A stretch of DNA of 39,975 nucleotides from CALVGQ01 sp031551965 (GTDB lineage Bacteria; Bacillota_I; Bacilli_A; Erysipelotrichales; Erysipelotrichaceae). The notes under the pieces were generated by a model. It ran no database searches. It was not told the origin of the DNA and saw only the letters and a program-made list of their open reading frames with translations. Of this stretch, positions 7,099 to 15,124 are shown one piece after another (positions within the stretch are counted from its first letter, which is position 1; every line of letters starts with the position of its first letter). The DNA is taken from NCBI GenBank assembly GCA_031551965.1, contig JAVBMW010000040.1:1-39975 (forward strand). Reading direction: 5' to 3'. The position numbers were made by a program, and so were the translations under genes.

Positions 7099-7842
7099 AT
7101 GTTTCCTATTTATTCTACTATCTTTATTTTTGGTCTAATTTTCGGTTCCTTTTATAATGTATGCATTTATCGTTTAGAATCAGGGGAATCAATTAGTAAG
7201 GGTAGATCGCATTGTCAAACTTGCAATCACAATTTGAATGCACTGGATTTGATTCCTGTATTCAGTTATCTTTTATTACAAGGAAAGTGTCGTTACTGTA
7301 AAGAAAAGATTTCTATTCGTTACCCTTTAGTAGAACTTTTGACTGGTTGTTTATTCGTGTTAAGTTTTATGTGCTTCGGTTTTACATGGCTCACAATTCT
7401 TGGTTGGATAATTCTAAGCACTTTACTTATTCTTGGTTTCATCGATTGGGATACTATGCTGATCCGTGATCGTTTTCTAGTGATTTTGATTCTTTGTTCA
7501 GTAGTTTTGATATATTTATTTCCACTTAGTATTAAGACTCGAATCATTGGAGCGTTTTGTATCAGTATTCCGCTTTGGATCATTGCTTATATTACTAAAG
7601 GAATTGGTTATGGTGATGTAAAGCTTATGTTTGTATCTGGTTTGATCCTAGGTTGGCAAAATAACATCTTAGCTTTTATCATTGGTGTAATCAGTGCAAG
7701 TATAGTCGCCTTACCTCAACTAATTTCTGGTAAGAAGCACGGTAAAGATGAAATGCCGCTTGGCCCATTTTTATCCATCGGTATCGCCATTGCCTTCCTA
7801 TATGGTCCAACGATCATTAGTTGGTATCTCAATATGTTCTAG
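7099..7842 (+). CDS. pilD: Prepilin peptidase / leader peptidase, A24 family
   Basis: The 247-residue integral membrane protein has the N-terminal GSFYNVCIYR signature, a cytoplasmic zinc loop with CQTC (39-42) and CRYC (64-67), catalytic Asp116 in GFIDWD and the second catalytic Asp173 in GYGDVKL. It cleaves and N-methylates prepilins at the Gly-Phe/Met/Tyr junctions seen in the pilin genes around it. It is the only pilus gene on the plus strand, divergent from pilB and convergent with the minor pilin operon three bases away. GAGG lies nine bases upstream of the ATG. Confidence 0.93.
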   Translation: MFPIYSTIFIFGLIFGSFYNVCIYRLESGESISKGRSHCQTCNHNLNALDLIPVFSYLLLQGKCRYCKEKISIRYPLVELLTGCLFVLSFMCFGFTWLTILGWIILSTLLILGFIDWDTMLIRDRFLVILILCSVVLIYLFPLSIKTRIIGAFCISIPLWIIAYITKGIGYGDVKLMFVSGLILGWQNNILAFIIGVISASIVALPQLISGKKHGKDEMPLGPFLSIGIAIAFLYGPTIISWYLNMF

Positions 7843-7870
7843 TTGCTACTTGCAGCTAGTTCTTTTTTTT
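7839..7870 (+). terminator. Terminator of the prepilin peptidase gene, inside the end of the convergent pilin gene
   Basis: CTAGTTGC (7839-7846), loop TACTT and GCAGCTAG (7852-7859; one G-T pair) are followed by TTCTTTTTTTT. The hairpin starts in the peptidase stop codon. Its opposite strand encodes the last residues of the convergent prepilin gene (KKRTSCK). Confidence 0.8.
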
Positions 7871-8334
7871 AGAGAAAGCGTATTACTTGTTTCTCCTTCG
7901 TAAATAGCGTATGAATCAGTTGCGGAAGCTAAACTAGTTAAAGTATATAACTCCGCCCCACTAGTCCGATCATAAACAACCACACTTATTTTTATCGCGT
8001 TATCCACAGAAGTAAATTTCAAACTGATTTTGAAATCATCTACTTTGATTTGTGATGATGTGATTCCATTTCTTGTTAAAGTTGCATCGTTGATGATTCT
8101 ATAAACTTCTGGTCCTTCGGTTCCAGTATTGATATTACCGGTTGCGCAATGAATCTCTTCTTTTAAATAGGTAATCATGAGCGTTGCGACATCTTTTGCA
8201 TTTCTTACTTTATTTTGTTGATTATAGTTTTTCATCATTGGCATCATGAATCCCATCACAAACAATCCAATAATTGCCATTAGAGCCATGGCGATAATCA
8301 ATTCAATCAATGTATATCCTTTTTTCTTATTCAT
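7846..8334 (-). CDS. Minor prepilin, GspJ/PilW-like
   Basis: The 162-residue protein starts MNKKKGYTLIELIIAMALM, a class III signal with mature Tyr1 and Glu5. The remainder is a soluble pilin head (RNAKDVATLMITYLKEEI and onward) with two cysteines. It is the last gene of the pilC operon and overlaps the preceding prepilin gene by 8 bp. By size and by order after a GspK-like and a GspI-like gene, it is probably the J-type tip subunit; this is inferred from layout, not from head-domain similarity. Its last codons lie on the antisense strand of the peptidase terminator. Confidence 0.75.
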   Translation of the reverse strand: MNKKKGYTLIELIIAMALMAIIGLFVMGFMMPMMKNYNQQNKVRNAKDVATLMITYLKEEIHCATGNINTGTEGPEVYRIINDATLTRNGITSSQIKVDDFKISLKFTSVDNAIKISVVVYDRTSGAELYTLTSLASATDSYAIYEGETSNTLSLKKRTSCK

Positions 8335-8644
8335 GAATCACCACTCCTTGATAACTTATATCATTTGAAGTATATTCATTCACATCAACAATTACTGAGT
8401 GTTCAATCCCATCCAGTGTTACTGTTGCGGTCACCTCTGATTTAAGTACTTTTGATGGTATTAATTTCGCTTCATAACTACTTTGAGCAACCATACTATC
8501 TTTATTTTTGTTTATTGCTTTTCCTAATATATTGGAGGCTGAGCTAAATAAATTCATAAACAATAAAACTACAATCGCAATAATTGCCAAGGAAATAACT
8601 GTTTCAATTAAGGTCATGCCTTTTTTTAATTTATTTCTATTCAT
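8327..8644 (-). CDS. Minor prepilin, GspI/PilV-like
   Basis: I use the ATG at 8642-8644, preceded by GGAG at eight bases, rather than the longer open frame, because it gives a proper class III leader: MNRNKLKKGMTLIETVIS (Gly-Met cleavage, Glu5). The 105-residue protein ends with a small beta-rich head (EVTATVTLDG, HSVIVDVNEY). It overlaps the end of the GspK-like gene by 8 bp and the next prepilin by 8 bp, so the three are translated together. GspI-like subunits form a heterotrimer with J and K at the pilus tip. Confidence 0.7.
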   Translation of the reverse strand: MNRNKLKKGMTLIETVISLAIIAIVVLLFMNLFSSASNILGKAINKNKDSMVAQSSYEAKLIPSKVLKSEVTATVTLDGIEHSVIVDVNEYTSNDISYQGVVIHE

Positions 8645-9986
8645 AAGACACACTCCACATGATTGATTTTTTCTCATTTGATTCAATGTGAGCTTTCAAA
8701 GCAGTAAATAATTGAGTCAATTGTGGAGATGGTGCTGCATACTGCATATTAACATTTTTATTAAGGTTGACATTTTTCCCAATAACTCCACCTTGTATAC
8801 TGACAAATTCAATTCCTACATTTTGATTATGCCCTGAAAATTCAATATCCGCATTTGGCGCAAAAACCCATCCATGAAAAGTAAATTTAGCCCCATTATT
8901 TGAAATATTAAATAGTAAATTTAATGGTTTTGATCCTAAGTATATAATAATAAACGATTCTTTGATTTGATCATTTTCATCTATAAATTTTGTATCTGCA
9001 GTCAATTCCAATGTATAACTTTGAGCTGAACTAGAGCCTGTATCAATATATAATCCATACAACAATCCTTGAGAAGGATCTGTTGTTTGTGTTGAATAAA
9101 TATTTTTACTAATAGTTATCGAACTATTGTTATTATCATATTTAATCACTGCAAAGTTTGATGCATATTCATTCATAGGATTTAACGGATCTGAATCTGC
9201 ATAGGAAGGTCTTGAATTTTTGAATTTATATGAGTTATTTGGGCTCGATAATAAGCATGATTCATTTGTTATTGCTACGCTACAACTTGATAAACTATTT
9301 GCAATATTTATTTTATACATTTTGTTGATTGTATTAAGAACGACTGCATCCATTTTGGCAGTTGTTGATTTTGTTGACTGGTCAAAATATTCTGCATCAC
9401 TTGTATCTAAAACTGAATACATTTTATCTTTCTCTTTTTCTGAATCAATTATATTTCCTTGGGAATCTAAAACAGTTGCTAACTTATCAATTTTAAAACT
9501 ATCAAGAACCGTTACTGCATTTTCTAATTCTTCATACTCATCGATAAAGTGACCAACTAAGTTAGCGCTTACGGTTGCAGTACGTTCCTTGTATGTTGCA
9601 GTTACTGTAACTTTGATCAACTTACAGGCATTTGAAGTGCTATCAATTTCTAAACATTTCGCTGTTGCTTCAATTTCACCCATATCATTTGACGGCAAAT
9701 CCACCCCAATTACAGTTTCACTCTCGAGAGCTAATTTCTTTGCGAATGACAAAAGTTCAGCACGGCTTTCTTTGCCTTTTTCACTACCTTCTTTAAATGT
9801 TTGTACTATAACATTTAATCCTGATCTTGCACTTATATAAGCTTGTTCATAATTGATTTCTGTATAAGTTCGTTTATATGTTTGTCCGGCAAGCGAAACA
9901 ACACTAGTCCCCAATATCAAAACTAGTGCTAAGATTAAAATAACATAAACTAATCCAAATCCTTTTTTGCCTGCGTTTTTAAGCAT
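8637..9986 (-). CDS. Large prepilin without Glu5, PilX/GspK-like tip subunit candidate
   Basis: The 449-residue protein begins MLKNAGKKGFGLVYVILI: a Lys-Lys-Gly leader followed by a hydrophobic helix, but with Tyr instead of Glu at mature position 5. Loss of Glu5 is characteristic of GspK/PilX-type subunits, which cap the pilus and need no neighbour to pair with. QAYISARSGLNVIVQTF matches the early helix of PilX-N proteins. The 400-residue head includes repeated polar stretches and AFTFHGWVFAPNAD-like beta segments (here GAKFTFHGWVFAPNADIEF). Its start abuts the pilO stop (TAGATG), with GAGGAAG inside pilO. It could carry adhesin activity; that is speculation. Confidence 0.7.
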   Translation of the reverse strand: MLKNAGKKGFGLVYVILILALVLILGTSVVSLAGQTYKRTYTEINYEQAYISARSGLNVIVQTFKEGSEKGKESRAELLSFAKKLALESETVIGVDLPSNDMGEIEATAKCLEIDSTSNACKLIKVTVTATYKERTATVSANLVGHFIDEYEELENAVTVLDSFKIDKLATVLDSQGNIIDSEKEKDKMYSVLDTSDAEYFDQSTKSTTAKMDAVVLNTINKMYKINIANSLSSCSVAITNESCLLSSPNNSYKFKNSRPSYADSDPLNPMNEYASNFAVIKYDNNNSSITISKNIYSTQTTDPSQGLLYGLYIDTGSSSAQSYTLELTADTKFIDENDQIKESFIIIYLGSKPLNLLFNISNNGAKFTFHGWVFAPNADIEFSGHNQNVGIEFVSIQGGVIGKNVNLNKNVNMQYAAPSPQLTQLFTALKAHIESNEKKSIMWSVSYE

Positions 9987-10643
9987 CTATTTCACTTCCT
10001 CATGACTATAAACACCAATCTCAAGAGTGATATTATAAATCCCCTTGGTTGTTGTTTCTTTTGCTGTAGCTGATTCCACAAAAATAGTTGTATTTAAGCT
10101 TCTTAACTGATCGATCATGGTTCCCATTACATCATAATTTGAAGTGAACTGAATGATTACAGTATTTTTAATTAAGTACACATCACTTAATTTTTGATTT
10201 TCAGTATAAATGGTTGAAACTCCATATAATGATTTAAGATATTCTTCAATCGGATAAGTTAAATATACTTCTTCATCAAATGGATATTGATCAACCGCTA
10301 ATATTTCAGAATCGGCAATACTTAATTGTGTTATTGTCACTTTGTTCTTTTCTGCTAATTCTCTAATTAAATCATCAAGCTGATCATTGCTTCTATATTG
10401 GAAAATCTGTCCAATTCCTTCGTTTGCCTTAACTTGTAGCTCATTGATTTCAGTATCTTGTTTTCCATATCTAGACAATTGTTGATTCATAATAATTTTT
10501 TGTATTTCCTGTGTTTCGATTAATGATTGATTCGCAATAATTTTGTCTTGTAAAGGCATATAGCCTAACATAAATATGCCACAAGCCACAAGTAAAACAA
10601 CCAATATTGTCAGTAACATTCTTTCTCTTTGGGATAGTTTCAT
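9987..10643 (-). CDS. pilO: Type IV pilus inner-membrane alignment protein, PilO-like
   Basis: The 218-residue bitopic protein has a short cytoplasmic N-terminus (MKLSQRERMLLT), one membrane helix (about 10-30), a coiled-coil region (about 32-80) and a periplasm-type ferredoxin-like domain. This is the PilO/GspM plan. Sequence identity in this family is always low, so the call rests on topology plus its place after pilM and pilN. Together PilM-PilN-PilO link the ATPase complex to the pilus base; in a Gram-positive there is no PilP/PilQ, as here. Confidence 0.75.
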   Translation of the reverse strand: MKLSQRERMLLTILVVLLVACGIFMLGYMPLQDKIIANQSLIETQEIQKIIMNQQLSRYGKQDTEINELQVKANEGIGQIFQYRSNDQLDDLIRELAEKNKVTITQLSIADSEILAVDQYPFDEEVYLTYPIEEYLKSLYGVSTIYTENQKLSDVYLIKNTVIIQFTSNYDVMGTMIDQLRSLNTTIFVESATAKETTTKGIYNITLEIGVYSHEEVK

Positions 10644-10644
10644 A

Positions 10645-11196
10645 TTATTGATCCTCCCCAGAAGCTACAACTGCTTCTATTGTAAACTTATAGATTCCTT
10701 TATCTAAGGAATATCCATTGTATTTTGTAGAGCTAAAAAGGCCACTTTGATCCAAGTATTTAACGTATTCACTTGGTGTATTTGATTTCTTTGAATTTAA
10801 ATTTAGTTCTAATATGGATCTCTCATAACTGATTGAAACAATTGAAATATCACTAAACTCAAGAGCTTTTAAAAATTCCTTGTCAAAATTGGGATAACGA
10901 TCAGTCATAATTTTAAATACTTCCAACTCATTGTTGAGATTTCTCAACAAATCTATTTCGCTATCTTTTGAAACTACTTCACTTATTTTAGTCAAGCGTT
11001 CAACATCAGTTAAATAAATATTGTTTTCTGCAATCACTTTTTCTAATTCAACATTCTTGCGATATAGATATGATAACCCTATTACTGAAGCACATAAAAT
11101 TATTCCTGCAATAAAGATATTTCTTTTAGCCTTTTTGCTTAAATGAAAACGAGTCTTTTCTTTGTAGCGTGCTAATAAATCAAATTGTTTTTTCAT
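10645..11196 (-). CDS. pilN: Type IV pilus protein, PilN-like
   Basis: The 183-residue bitopic protein has a basic N-terminus (MKKQFDLLARYKEKTRFHLSKK), one membrane helix (about 26-45), a coiled coil (about 48-90) and a C-terminal alpha-beta domain. This is the PilN/GspL-C plan. PilN binds PilM through its cytoplasmic N-terminus and PilO through the coiled coil. It sits four bases after pilM and one base before pilO, so the three are translationally coupled. Confidence 0.75.
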   Translation of the reverse strand: MKKQFDLLARYKEKTRFHLSKKAKRNIFIAGIILCASVIGLSYLYRKNVELEKVIAENNIYLTDVERLTKISEVVSKDSEIDLLRNLNNELEVFKIMTDRYPNFDKEFLKALEFSDISIVSISYERSILELNLNSKKSNTPSEYVKYLDQSGLFSSTKYNGYSLDKGIYKFTIEAVVASGEDQ

Positions 11197-11200
11197 AGAC

Positions 11201-12046
11201 TCACTTCCTTACTAAACTGCCTATTGCATAAATATTTCGTAAATAATTAAATTCAACTGGAGTTTCCAATGTTTTTACCTTTGGAATTTCAGCACACGGT
11301 ACATCTGTACTTTCCTTGATATAAGCTATAATTGAATTTAACTCCTCATGATCACCAAAGAAATAGACTCCTTTAATATCAAAACCTGTATGTCGTGATA
11401 TTTGGAACTGGAGCATTTTAGATATTTCATCTGATATTTGTCCAACTGTCTGAGTAAATACTCCGCTTCCTGTAAAACGGATCGTTCTCACTAACACAAA
11501 AGTTCCTTCTTCAAATAAATAGAATTTCATAAAACGATTACTTACATCTACTAGTAGTTTTGCATCTTTATCTTTACTTAAATCAGTTTTCGCAAAATAA
11601 TTAAACAAAGCATTGTAAGCTACATCAATTTTGTCGAAGCTTTTAAAGTTCGCTGATTTGGAAAAATCAATATACGATTCCATACAAGCTTTTGTAACAG
11701 AACCAGTCAATACTCTAACTTTTTTATCTTCTTTTGATAATTCAATATAATCGGAAATATAGGTATCATTATTGATACTTGAACTTTTTAATTCATTCGC
11801 AATAATATTTACTAACTTTTTCTGTTCAATATCTGGTAATGTCATTTCACGATATAGTACATCATTATTGTTGACTAATAGAGTTACATTTTTCATTTTC
11901 CAGTTTGTTGCCTTTAACTTTGTTGCTAAATCAGTTAAATAAGAACCTATAAAATCCAAATCGAATTCTTTAGATCCCTTAATTTTAGTTTTTTGATATT
12001 GAACAATTTTTGCTTTATCAACACCAATTTCGATAATTGTTTTCAT
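11201..12046 (-). CDS. pilM: Type IV pilus assembly ATP-binding protein, PilM-like
   Basis: The start at ATG 12044-12046 is chosen because AGGAGG lies just upstream; the open frame extends 24 codons further but into pilC. The 281-residue protein has an actin-like ATPase plan. An N-terminal beta strand begins MKTIIEIGVDKAKIVQ, followed by REMTLPDIEQKKLVNIIANEL, a form of the PilM/EpsL region, then DAKLLVDVSNRFMKFYLFEEG as the second phosphate-binding-like strand pair, and GVYFFGD. It binds the N-terminus of PilN and the pilus ATPases. It lies ten bases after pilC. Confidence 0.8.
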   Translation of the reverse strand: MKTIIEIGVDKAKIVQYQKTKIKGSKEFDLDFIGSYLTDLATKLKATNWKMKNVTLLVNNNDVLYREMTLPDIEQKKLVNIIANELKSSSINNDTYISDYIELSKEDKKVRVLTGSVTKACMESYIDFSKSANFKSFDKIDVAYNALFNYFAKTDLSKDKDAKLLVDVSNRFMKFYLFEEGTFVLVRTIRFTGSGVFTQTVGQISDEISKMLQFQISRHTGFDIKGVYFFGDHEELNSIIAYIKESTDVPCAEIPKVKTLETPVEFNYLRNIYAIGSLVRK

Positions 12047-12056
12047 AATGTTCCTC

Positions 12057-13244
12057 CTACATAATACTATCCATTGAGCCATACATCGGAAGCATAACTG
12101 CAATAATAATAAATCCAATCACAAATGCCATAAATAAGATCAAAGCTGGTTCTAAATAAGAAATCAATTTTTGAGTTGCTGCATCTGCTTCTTCATCAAA
12201 GTAATCAGCAGCTTTATTTAGTACATGATCTAATGACCCTGATTCTTCTCCTATATAGACCATTGAAGTGAACATCGGATCAAATATATTTAAGTCTTGA
12301 ATTGCTGTTGATACTAATTCTCCTCGAGTAACTTTCTCAACTACATAGTCAAATCCTTTTTCCACATATTTATTATTTATTACTCTTGATGTCATATTGA
12401 TCATATCGATCATTTGAACACCACTTGCATATAGTGTCGCAAAAGATCGAGCACAGCGAGATGAATATATAGTTCGATTCAATTTACCAAAAATAGGCAT
12501 TGATAATTTAAATGAATCGATTTTATACCGCACTGACGGTATCTTTATAATCATTTGAGACAAAACGATGAATAGTCCAATGATAAAAATCACCAACAAT
12601 GAATTATCAGTAAAGAAGTTTGATAAATTCATGAGAAACTGCGTAGGCCAAGGAAGGGTTGTATAATTTTCATACATTGATAAAAATTGTGGCATAACTA
12701 CTGTCATTAATAAAATGACCACTGCCATACAAACTGCACCCAATATCATAGGATACATACTTGCTTGTCTTATCTTATTACGAAGTTTGTTTTCTTTTTC
12801 ATAATGATCAGCCATTTTAGCCATGTTTTCTTCTAATACTCCACCTGATTCACCAGATTGGACCATATTAATAAGCAATAATGGAAAAACACCTGTATCT
12901 TCTAATGAGCTCGCAAAATTGTTTCCTTTTTGCAAGGATTCATAAACATTGGCATAAATACTTCTAGTTCTTGCTTTCTCACTTTTTTGTTCTAAAATAT
13001 CAATTGCTTTTATAACAGTGATACCACTTTGAAGCATAATAGACAATTGACGACAAAAAACGATCAATTCCTTGATACTAATTTTCTTGATTGCCTTAAT
13101 ATCAACTCTTTGTTGTTCATATGATTCCAGCAATAACTTATTTTGTTTTACTTTTTGTAATAACTCAATTTCAGACTCAGCTTCAAATTTTCTTTTAAGC
13201 GTTTTTCCTTCTTCATCAATTACAATGCATTCATATCTAAACAC
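12057..13244 (-). CDS. pilC: Type IV pilus inner-membrane platform protein, GspF/PilC family
   Basis: The 395-residue protein has two GspF domains, the first with FCRQLSIMLQSGITVIKAI and the second with SRCARSFATLYASGVQMI. Both are followed by membrane helices, and IYIGEESGSL-type motifs (here MVQSGESGGVL and MVYIGEESGSL) close each repeat. PilC couples the ATPases to pilin insertion. The start codon is GTG at 13242-13244 with AGAGAGG six bases upstream. It heads the seven-gene operon pilC-pilM-pilN-pilO-K-I-J-like, preceded by a promoter and regulatory module B. Confidence 0.93.
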   Translation of the reverse strand: MFRYECIVIDEEGKTLKRKFEAESEIELLQKVKQNKLLLESYEQQRVDIKAIKKISIKELIVFCRQLSIMLQSGITVIKAIDILEQKSEKARTRSIYANVYESLQKGNNFASSLEDTGVFPLLLINMVQSGESGGVLEENMAKMADHYEKENKLRNKIRQASMYPMILGAVCMAVVILLMTVVMPQFLSMYENYTTLPWPTQFLMNLSNFFTDNSLLVIFIIGLFIVLSQMIIKIPSVRYKIDSFKLSMPIFGKLNRTIYSSRCARSFATLYASGVQMIDMINMTSRVINNKYVEKGFDYVVEKVTRGELVSTAIQDLNIFDPMFTSMVYIGEESGSLDHVLNKAADYFDEEADAATQKLISYLEPALILFMAFVIGFIIIAVMLPMYGSMDSIM

Positions 13245-13299
13245 AGAATACCTCTCTTAACTTATAATATGTCTATTAAAGTTATATTTTTGTACTTTT

Positions 13300-13326
13300 A
13301 TTATATAACACAAGTTAATAACGCAA
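13300..13326 (-). promoter_or_regulatory. Probable promoter of the pilC operon
   Basis: On the minus strand a perfect TATAAT (13300-13305) lies about 55 bases upstream of the GTG start. The best -35 candidate, TTGCGT (13321-13326), is only 15 bases away. A poor -35 with an upstream repeat module fits an activated promoter. Confidence 0.4.
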
Positions 13327-13349
13327 AAGTAATAAGTTGCAAAAATACC

Positions 13350-13402
13350 TTGTTTTATCGCAATATATGACAAAATCAATCATTTATAACCTACTTATAA
13401 CC
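13350..13402. promoter_or_regulatory. Candidate operator module B of the pilus locus
   Basis: TTGTTTTATCGCAAT (13350-13364) is followed by TTATAACC at 13384-13391 and 13395-13402 (11-bp period). These are the same box and the same 8-mer pair as in module A near the pilin gene, but with the 8-mers inverted relative to the box. The box is about 23 bases from the -35 candidate, close to the 20 bases in module A. Confidence 0.5.
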
Positions 13403-13409
13403 ATTACAA

Positions 13410-14216
13410 TTATTTACTTAGTGGTTTCCATAGATTTGTATCCTGAAGCCAATTCTCAAATTCTTCAATATTTTTATTATAACCCCCTGAAATATCAATG
13501 AAACTGACATTATTATTGTCCATATTTACAGCGGGTTCATACCAAGTATCCGTATATGGGCTATATACCATATAGGCTCTCCACATTGAATGGTCTCCTA
13601 ATGTACTTGACGTACTCGCAAAAATGTACCCAGCTGCTTTTCTTTGTCCATTCTTGTTATAGTAAATTGTGTAAGGTAATTGATATAAACTGACATTCTG
13701 GTTACCAGTAAGTTGATTTTTAATTTTAGTTTCTACTTCTGGCCATGTAGAATCTGATAAATAGCTCGAAAAGTATTTGTAAAAATTAGTATTGTTTGCC
13801 AGGCCTTTACCAAACCCATATTTTGCTAAAAATTCACTATCCGTTAATGTATTGTAGTCATTAGAATATTGCTCAACACTATTTAGTATCTTATCGATAA
13901 ATTCATTCGAGCGATTGTGCTCTGAACAGAAAACAATATGATTATATACACTATAAATTCCACCGCTAGGACATATAGTTTCGTTTGAAAAATATTCATG
14001 ATCTTTATTATCAATTATTTTTTGTGGGTCATCTAATTGATTAACGCTAGCTTCAAATTCAATCATATTTGAAATTGTTCTGCGATTAGTTTCGCAGACT
14101 TGTTTTTCACTATTCTCAATATATTTAGTAATTGTTGGGTACAGCAACATTCCTAGTAGAGCTATTACTGCGATCACAACTACTAATTCCATTAATGTAA
14201 ATCCTTTTTTCCTCAT
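13410..14216 (-). CDS. Large type IV prepilin, possible adhesin-type or alternative pilin
   Basis: The 268-residue protein starts MRKKGFTLMELVVVIAVIA with a class III leader (cleavage after Gly5, Glu5 of the mature protein). It is nearly identical to the major pilin over the first 30 residues, which suggests shared ancestry or assembly into the same fibre. After the helix comes ICPSGGIYSVYNHIVFC, a cysteine-bounded segment with the C-P-x-G-G-x-Y motif frequent in pseudopilins. A long acidic and aromatic head of about 150 residues follows. It lies upstream of module B with no obvious terminator between. Whether it is a tip adhesin or a second structural pilin is not visible. Confidence 0.75.
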   Translation of the reverse strand: MRKKGFTLMELVVVIAVIALLGMLLYPTITKYIENSEKQVCETNRRTISNMIEFEASVNQLDDPQKIIDNKDHEYFSNETICPSGGIYSVYNHIVFCSEHNRSNEFIDKILNSVEQYSNDYNTLTDSEFLAKYGFGKGLANNTNFYKYFSSYLSDSTWPEVETKIKNQLTGNQNVSLYQLPYTIYYNKNGQRKAAGYIFASTSSTLGDHSMWRAYMVYSPYTDTWYEPAVNMDNNNVSFIDISGGYNKNIEEFENWLQDTNLWKPLSK

Positions 14217-14265
14217 TATTTCGCCTCTTTGTATAACTTATATTATCATTGTTTTGTGGTTTTGA

Positions 14266-14293
14266 AAATTAAAAAGAGGTTAGAAGCAACCTC
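14266..14293 (-). terminator. Terminator of the amino-sugar PTS operon
   Basis: On the minus strand GAGGTT, loop GCTTCT and AACCTC are followed by TTTTTAATTTT. It is a compact, perfect stem 13 bases after the last gene of the operon. Confidence 0.85.
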
Positions 14294-14306
14294 AATTCAT
14301 ATTAGT

Positions 14307-15110
14307 CTATTTTGATTCAATCAAATCACGATAAGTGATCAATTCGACATTATTGTCTTCAACCCATTTTTTTATTTCCGGAGAAATAATCATTGCTAAA
14401 TCTTTGCATCTCTCGATGGATAATGTAGTTAATTCAAATAATTCTGCATCTACATATCCTGGATGTCCACCAATCATTGCGTATTCTGATGCAAGCAAAT
14501 GTTCACTTGAATCCAATACCATCTTCGTTGTATCTTTATTGATTTGTACAAATGGATCAAATTCTTTCTTTTGCATTGATTTCATATCAACACGATGTAT
14601 CGTCGCAAAATTATATTGCTTTGCGATATCCATCGAAAATGGGACTCCCGTTCTTTTCGCAAGAGCTTGAATAGCTTCAGTATAAGGTTCAGGCATAATG
14701 GAGTGCCCATGCAAGTAGCCTGGTTTTTGACCCATTAATTCTACAAATCGATTATACTGTGCTTCAATTTCTTTTGCGACCTCATCAGCAGGAAACAATT
14801 CTCTTCTTCCATCTTCTGTCAAAAAACGGGGATCTTTCACCCAAATTGTTGAACGAATGAACTCTCCTTTATCATCAACAAGATATGGTATTTCCTTTGG
14901 ATCGCTTACAGGTTTTCCTGAAACAATATTAAAATCAATCCCAAAACAGGCTTGCGGTCTAAGTTTCGCTAGTTCTGCCGCAAATTCTGCATGGGGACTA
15001 TTTGTAAACATTCCTGTATTTCGTAAAATTCCGTTGTCAATTCCTTCGATAATTCCAAGAGTCACCGCTTTGGTAAATCCATAATCATCGCCCTGAACTA
15101 AAAGTTTCAT
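14307..15110 (-). CDS. ChbG/YdjC-family carbohydrate deacetylase (distal copy)
   Basis: The 267-residue protein has the family's DDYG metal-Asp motif (Asp8-Asp9), GYLHGHS with His134 and His136, and MIGGHPGYVD near residue 215. The family removes N-acetyl groups from sugars such as chito-oligosaccharide phosphates using a divalent metal. At the position where the family normally has a metal-binding histidine (G-x-H-x-N), this protein has Asp59 (FGIDFNIVSGKPVSDP). It is the last gene of the PTS operon, 14 bases after an EIID gene, with AAGGAG upstream. It shares only part of its sequence with the other copy at 18663, so the two probably have different substrates. Confidence 0.8.
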   Translation of the reverse strand: MKLLVQGDDYGFTKAVTLGIIEGIDNGILRNTGMFTNSPHAEFAAELAKLRPQACFGIDFNIVSGKPVSDPKEIPYLVDDKGEFIRSTIWVKDPRFLTEDGRRELFPADEVAKEIEAQYNRFVELMGQKPGYLHGHSIMPEPYTEAIQALAKRTGVPFSMDIAKQYNFATIHRVDMKSMQKKEFDPFVQINKDTTKMVLDSSEHLLASEYAMIGGHPGYVDAELFELTTLSIERCKDLAMIISPEIKKWVEDNNVELITYRDLIESK

Positions 15111-15124
15111 TTGTCTTCTCCTTT

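Noticed and set aside
8000..8008. A single TTATCCACA DnaA box
   Set aside because: It lies inside the coding sequence of a minor prepilin and has no partner box, so chance is the simpler explanation.
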